Shown piece by piece: positions 6,734 to 9,114 of a stretch of 9,114 nucleotides of DNA. Every line of letters starts with the position of its first letter. Position 1 is the first letter of the stretch. The translations under genes and the position numbers were made by a program. Source of the stretch: Kiritimatiellia bacterium. Lineage in GTDB: Bacteria > Verrucomicrobiota > Kiritimatiellia > RFP12 > UBA1067. Below the pieces are notes generated by a model, which did no database searches, was not told the DNA's origin, and saw only the letters and a list, made by a program, of their open reading frames with translations. The stretch spans positions 1 through 9,114 of the forward strand of contig CAAFYT010000067.1 of assembly GCA_900767325.1 (NCBI GenBank), given 5' to 3'.

Positions 6734-7717
6734 ATGAATAAGTTGATCAAGGTTGTCGCGACGGCCGTTTCCGTCGCTCCGCTCTCCTACGCGTCGTTTG
6801 CCGATGGAGAAATTCCCGCCGCAGCCGAGCCCGAAGCCGTCGAGGTCGAGGAGGAGGCGAGTCCCGTCGAGTTCGGGTTCGACTTCGATTTTCTCTCCGC
6901 CTACGTCTGGCGCAACGCGGTGCAGACCGATCGCATGGTGATGCAGCCGTGCGTCTGGGCGGATCTCACGTATTTCGAACCGTTCTGGCTCGGCTTCTCG
7001 GTATGGCAGAACTACGATCTCTCCCATCGTCGCGGCGCGATTTACCGCTACGGGCTGAACGAGACGGACTACAATGTGCATCTCGGCGCGACCGTGTGGG
7101 ACAATGAGGACGAAGACAATCCCATGAGCGTCGATCTCGAGATCGGCCACGACTGGTATACCTACCACGGTGTGCGCGACGAGGCGCGCGAAGACTATCC
7201 CGACACGAGCGAGATCTACGTCAAGGCGACGTTCAACAACGAGATCGTCTCCCTCTACGGTCAGGCGAGCTGGATGTACCGCGACTTCGGCTGCTACGAG
7301 CAGGCGATGCACTACGAACTCGGCCTCACGAAGGAAGTCGAGGTGTGCGACGACGTGACCGCCGGAGCCGACCTCAACGTGAACTTCGGCGACAGCAACT
7401 ACCTCTACTATCTCTTCGGCGGCGTGTCGAGCCCCTACTACGTGGCGGGTGACGACGAGGAGGAAGGCGGCGTCTACGACGATTACGACGGCGCGCCGAA
7501 GGGCGGCATCGCCGGCGCGACGATCAAGTTCTTCGTGAACTGGGCGATCACCGACTACCTCTCGCTGGGCGCGACCGTTGGCTACACGGGGCTGCTCAAC
7601 GCCCCGCTCCGCGAATCGATGGGCGATGTGGGCGACGATTTCGACTTCAACGGCACGGGCGACAGCTATCCGCGCGATCTCGCGTGGGGCGGCATCTCGC
7701 TCCATCTCGCGTTCTGA
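6734..7717 (+). CDS. Putative outer-membrane beta-barrel (porin-like) protein
   Basis: The product has 327 residues. A signal peptide (MNKLIKVVATAVSVAPLSYA, probable cleavage after SFA at 21-23) is followed by an acidic Ala/Pro/Glu stretch (24-46). Then come many short alternating hydrophobic/aromatic segments separated by Asp/Gly/Asn-rich turns, as in a beta barrel. The chain ends SLHLAF with the terminal phenylalanine typical of proteins inserted by the BAM complex. The opening strands (FDFDFLSAYVWRNAVQTDR, 49-67) recall the 'YVWR/YVFRG' start of the TorF/Gcw_chp-like porin families, but I cannot assign a substrate. It has three cysteines (73, 187, 205). AAAGGA at 6723-6728 sits 5 nt before the ATG. 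The gene ends in tandem stops (TGA TAA). It is transcribed divergently from ftsH. Barrel nature is well supported; family membership is tentative. Confidence 0.75.
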   Translation: MNKLIKVVATAVSVAPLSYASFADGEIPAAAEPEAVEVEEEASPVEFGFDFDFLSAYVWRNAVQTDRMVMQPCVWADLTYFEPFWLGFSVWQNYDLSHRRGAIYRYGLNETDYNVHLGATVWDNEDEDNPMSVDLEIGHDWYTYHGVRDEAREDYPDTSEIYVKATFNNEIVSLYGQASWMYRDFGCYEQAMHYELGLTKEVEVCDDVTAGADLNVNFGDSNYLYYLFGGVSSPYYVAGDDEEEGGVYDDYDGAPKGGIAGATIKFFVNWAITDYLSLGATVGYTGLLNAPLRESMGDVGDDFDFNGTGDSYPRDLAWGGISLHLAF

Positions 7718-7750
7718 TAAACTCGCAGGCGGAAACATCGCGTAAAATCC

Positions 7751-7768
7751 CCCTTGCGCGAGCGAGGG
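7751..7768 (+). terminator. GC-rich hairpin after the barrel gene, terminator-like without a T tract
   Basis: CCCTTGC (7751-7757), loop GCGA (a GNRA tetraloop) and GCGAGGG (7762-7768) form a 7-bp stem with one G-T pair, 34 nt after the barrel gene stop. No T run follows on the plus strand, so it may stop transcription weakly or mark the message 3' end. It overlaps the -35 region proposed for the tRNA-Ala promoter. Confidence 0.4.
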
Positions 7769-7783
7769 CAAATATGATATACT
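7754..7783 (+). promoter_or_regulatory. Probable promoter of tRNA-Ala and the downstream small gene
   Basis: A -35 box TTGCGC (7754-7759), an 18-nt spacer and a -10 box TATACT (7778-7783) preceded by TGA (extended -10). The predicted start is near 7790, about 13 nt before the mature tRNA 5' end. A competing TATGAT at 7773-7778 is poorly spaced from the -35. Confidence 0.55.
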
Positions 7784-7802
7784 ATGCGGTGTTTCCACGA
7801 AT

Positions 7803-7878
7803 GGGGAAGTAGCTCAGTTGGTAGAGCATCACGTTCGCAACGTGGGGGTCGAGAGTTCGAATCTCTTCTTCTCCACCA
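7803..7878 (+). tRNA. tRNA-Ala, anticodon CGC
   Basis: A complete 76-nt cloverleaf with encoded CCA. The acceptor stem GGGGAAG/CTTCTCC contains a G3-T70 pair, the alanine identity element. The D arm is GCTC/GAGC, the anticodon stem TCACG/CGTGG with loop TTCGCAA (anticodon 7836-7838), a 5-nt variable loop follows, and the T arm has loop TTCGAAT. The discriminator is A. The CGC anticodon reads GCG codons, frequent in this GC-rich window. Confidence 0.95.
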
Positions 7879-7897
7879 TTCAAGTGGGTTTCTCGGC

Positions 7898-8335
7898 ATG
7901 AAGTTCTTCAGAAGTCTTCTGGTGGTTTCGATCGCAACCATGGCCTTCGCGGTCATGGGGGCCGAGCTCAAGAATCTTGTGCTTGACTTGGGGCGGATTC
8001 TGGCGGATGAGAAGAACGTGCCGATCTACACGAATACGATGTTCACGGCCGATGCGACGCTGACGCTGAAGAACATCGAGGCCCTGGATCCGGATAAGGA
8101 GTATTACGTGTGCGGCTTCGCCGGGAATCCGTGGACGTACTACTCGACGAACAGCGTGGTGACGCGTCTGCCGCCGTTCGATACCGAGACGGCGAAACGC
8201 TTCGCCGGTTGGAGTTCCGAGGCGATCAAGGGCAAGGTCGAGACGCGTCCGTGGAACCCGAATGCGAGTTCGCTGAAGGATGGATACCGCTTTTACCTGC
8301 GGTACGCGGGCGGCTCGCTCTTCATCTACTACTGA
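7898..8335 (+). CDS. Small secreted protein of unknown function
   Basis: I do not recognise this 145-residue product. It begins with a signal peptide (MKFFRSLLVVSIATMAFA, cleavage probably between 18 and 22) without a lipobox. The mature part has about 125 residues, with an aromatic-rich second half (EYYVCGFAGNPWTYYS, 68-83) and an aromatic C-terminus ending in LFIYY. It has one cysteine (72), no repeats and no further membrane helix. The frame is open further upstream, but that stretch is the tRNA gene; the ATG at 7898 is the first after the tRNA and directly precedes the signal peptide. No Shine-Dalgarno is visible and only 19 nt separate it from the tRNA 3' end, so it probably shares the tRNA promoter. 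Its 3' end overlaps convergent tilS by 14 nt. Codon use resembles its neighbours. Confidence 0.75.
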   Translation: MKFFRSLLVVSIATMAFAVMGAELKNLVLDLGRILADEKNVPIYTNTMFTADATLTLKNIEALDPDKEYYVCGFAGNPWTYYSTNSVVTRLPPFDTETAKRFAGWSSEAIKGKVETRPWNPNASSLKDGYRFYLRYAGGSLFIYY

Positions 8336-8966
8336 TGCGGAAGACGTGCTCGACGAAGTGCCTGTCGAGCGCCTTCTCCAGAAACGGAATCACCTCAAGG
8401 CGCACGCGATTGCGTTCGATTGACGTATCGTCGTTTGACGCGTCTTCGCGCCAGTCTTCGCCATACTTCGCGAGGTAGGCCTTCAGTTCCGCGTCCCGGC
8501 AGCCGAGCAGAGGCCGCACGAAACGCACGGCGCCGACTTCGCTTTTCTCGCGGATGCCGCAGAGGGAGCATCGGCGAAGCTTCATCAGGAACGTCTCGGC
8601 GACATCGTCCATATGATGACCGGTGGCGATGGCATCGAGCCCGAGGCGGGTCATGCAGGCGCCGAAGAAGTCGAGCCGCACGCGCCGCGCGGCCATTTCA
8701 AGCGATTCGCCCTTGCGCTTGACGACATGCGCGTGGATGCCCTTGAAGGGCACGCCGAGACGCTTCGCGAGCGCCCGCACGAAGCGGTATTCCTCCTTCG
8801 ATTCGGGCCTCAGGCCGTGATCGACGTGGAGAATCACGAAGCGCTTCGCCACATTGCGCTTCGTGCCGCCCTTGGTGAGCAGGAACGCCAATGCGACGGA
8901 ATCGGAACCGCCGCTGACGGCGATGCCGATCCTGCCGGATGGAAGAATCGCACGATTGACACGCAT
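8322..8966 (-). CDS. tilS: tRNA(Ile)-lysidine synthase, catalytic domain only
   Basis: TilS attaches lysine to C34 of tRNA-Ile(CAU), changing both its codon reading and its charging from Met to Ile; it is normally essential. The 214 residues form one N-type ATP pyrophosphatase domain. Seen: PP-loop SGGSDS (18-23), HVDHGLR (47-53), GHHMDDVAET (116-125), and near the C-terminus RPLLGCRDAEL (151-161), EDASNDD (174-180) and RNRVR (185-189), all TilS hallmarks. Most family members have 300-450 residues with extra C-terminal tRNA-binding domains; these are missing. The ATG at 8966 is 6 nt past the 3' end of tRNA-Ser, with no room for a Shine-Dalgarno outside the tRNA, suggesting a tRNA-mRNA transcript. 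TtcA-type relatives are less likely because the RNRVR and EDASN motifs fit TilS. Confidence 0.92.
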   Translation of the reverse strand: MRVNRAILPSGRIGIAVSGGSDSVALAFLLTKGGTKRNVAKRFVILHVDHGLRPESKEEYRFVRALAKRLGVPFKGIHAHVVKRKGESLEMAARRVRLDFFGACMTRLGLDAIATGHHMDDVAETFLMKLRRCSLCGIREKSEVGAVRFVRPLLGCRDAELKAYLAKYGEDWREDASNDDTSIERNRVRLEVIPFLEKALDRHFVEHVFRISSR

Positions 8967-8971
8967 AGGTC

Positions 8972-9062
<91 letters not shown>

Positions 9063-9081
9063 AAAGAACTGCCTGTTCGCC

Positions 9082-9114
9082 TGGTGCCAGAGGAGGGACT
9101 CGAACCCTCACGCA
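9082..9114 (-). tRNA. 3' end of a second tRNA, probably tRNA-Leu, cut off by window edge
   Basis: On the minus strand the visible part has a T arm GAGGG/CCCTC with loop TTCGAGT, acceptor half CTCTGGC, discriminator A and encoded CCA (9082-9084). The acceptor half implies a 5' end starting GCCAGAG. This and the GTGAGGGTTCGAGTCCC stretch are typical of bacterial tRNA-Leu, but the anticodon is outside the window. It ends 19 nt before tRNA-Ser, so both are likely co-transcribed with tilS. Confidence 0.8.

Noticed and set aside
6617..7798. A long minus-strand open frame opposite the barrel gene
   Set aside because: The product is a Val/Glu/Ala-rich mix without motifs. The plus strand has promoter, Shine-Dalgarno, signal peptide and barrel features.
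7784..7897. Longer start for the secreted protein within the tRNA
   Set aside because: The added residues are a translation of the tRNA-Ala gene, and would bury the signal peptide.

Overview
The window looks like a chromosomal housekeeping region of a Gram-negative, GC-rich bacterium (roughly 60% GC by eye). It has an outer-membrane-type beta-barrel gene with a signal peptide and a terminal phenylalanine, FtsK and FtsH variants, and CCA-encoded tRNAs. My best guess is the Planctomycetota-Verrucomicrobiota-Chlamydiota superphylum, perhaps an uncultured Kiritimatiellae-like lineage. This rests on remembered family resemblance, mainly FtsH and the barrel protein, and not on a search. I see no prophage, insertion sequence, CRISPR array or defence locus.

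Layout. Positions 1-628 (minus) hold the 5' part of nagB, cut by the window edge, with a near-consensus promoter buried in the 3' end of the preceding gene. Positions 695-6608 (minus) form one tightly packed operon read ftsH > cdaA > a 45-residue CdaR-like membrane peptide > ftsK > rodZ-like gene. Three of its four junctions are 4-nt start/stop overlaps and the fourth is a 26-nt overlap. Its promoter is an extended -10 placed so that the predicted transcript starts on the A of the ftsH ATG, implying a leaderless message. Positions 6609-6733 are a compact divergent promoter region. Positions 6734-7717 (plus) encode an outer-membrane barrel protein. Positions 7803-7878 (plus) are tRNA-Ala(CGC), followed after 19 nt by a small secreted protein of unknown function (7898-8335). 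Convergent to it is a short tilS (8322-8966, minus), which starts 6 nt after the 3' end of tRNA-Ser(GGA) (8973-9062). The 3' end of another tRNA, probably tRNA-Leu, lies at the right edge.

How the genes fit together. The main operon joins membrane protein quality control (FtsH), cyclic di-AMP synthesis (CdaA), chromosome translocation at the division septum (FtsK) and cell-shape control (RodZ-like). All act at the inner membrane and relate to envelope growth and division. NagB consumes glucosamine-6-phosphate, the metabolite that GlmM uses for peptidoglycan synthesis. In many bacteria glmM sits beside cdaA-cdaR, so nagB nearby is suggestive but unproven. The strongest oddity is the CdaR slot: the gene after cdaA keeps only the N-terminal membrane helix typical of CdaR/YbbR proteins and none of the extracytoplasmic YbbR repeats. 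A second theme is unusual translation initiation. ftsH appears leaderless, and tilS and the small secreted protein start just after tRNA 3' ends without a visible Shine-Dalgarno sequence, whereas nagB, cdaA, the rodZ-like gene and the barrel gene have recognisable ones.
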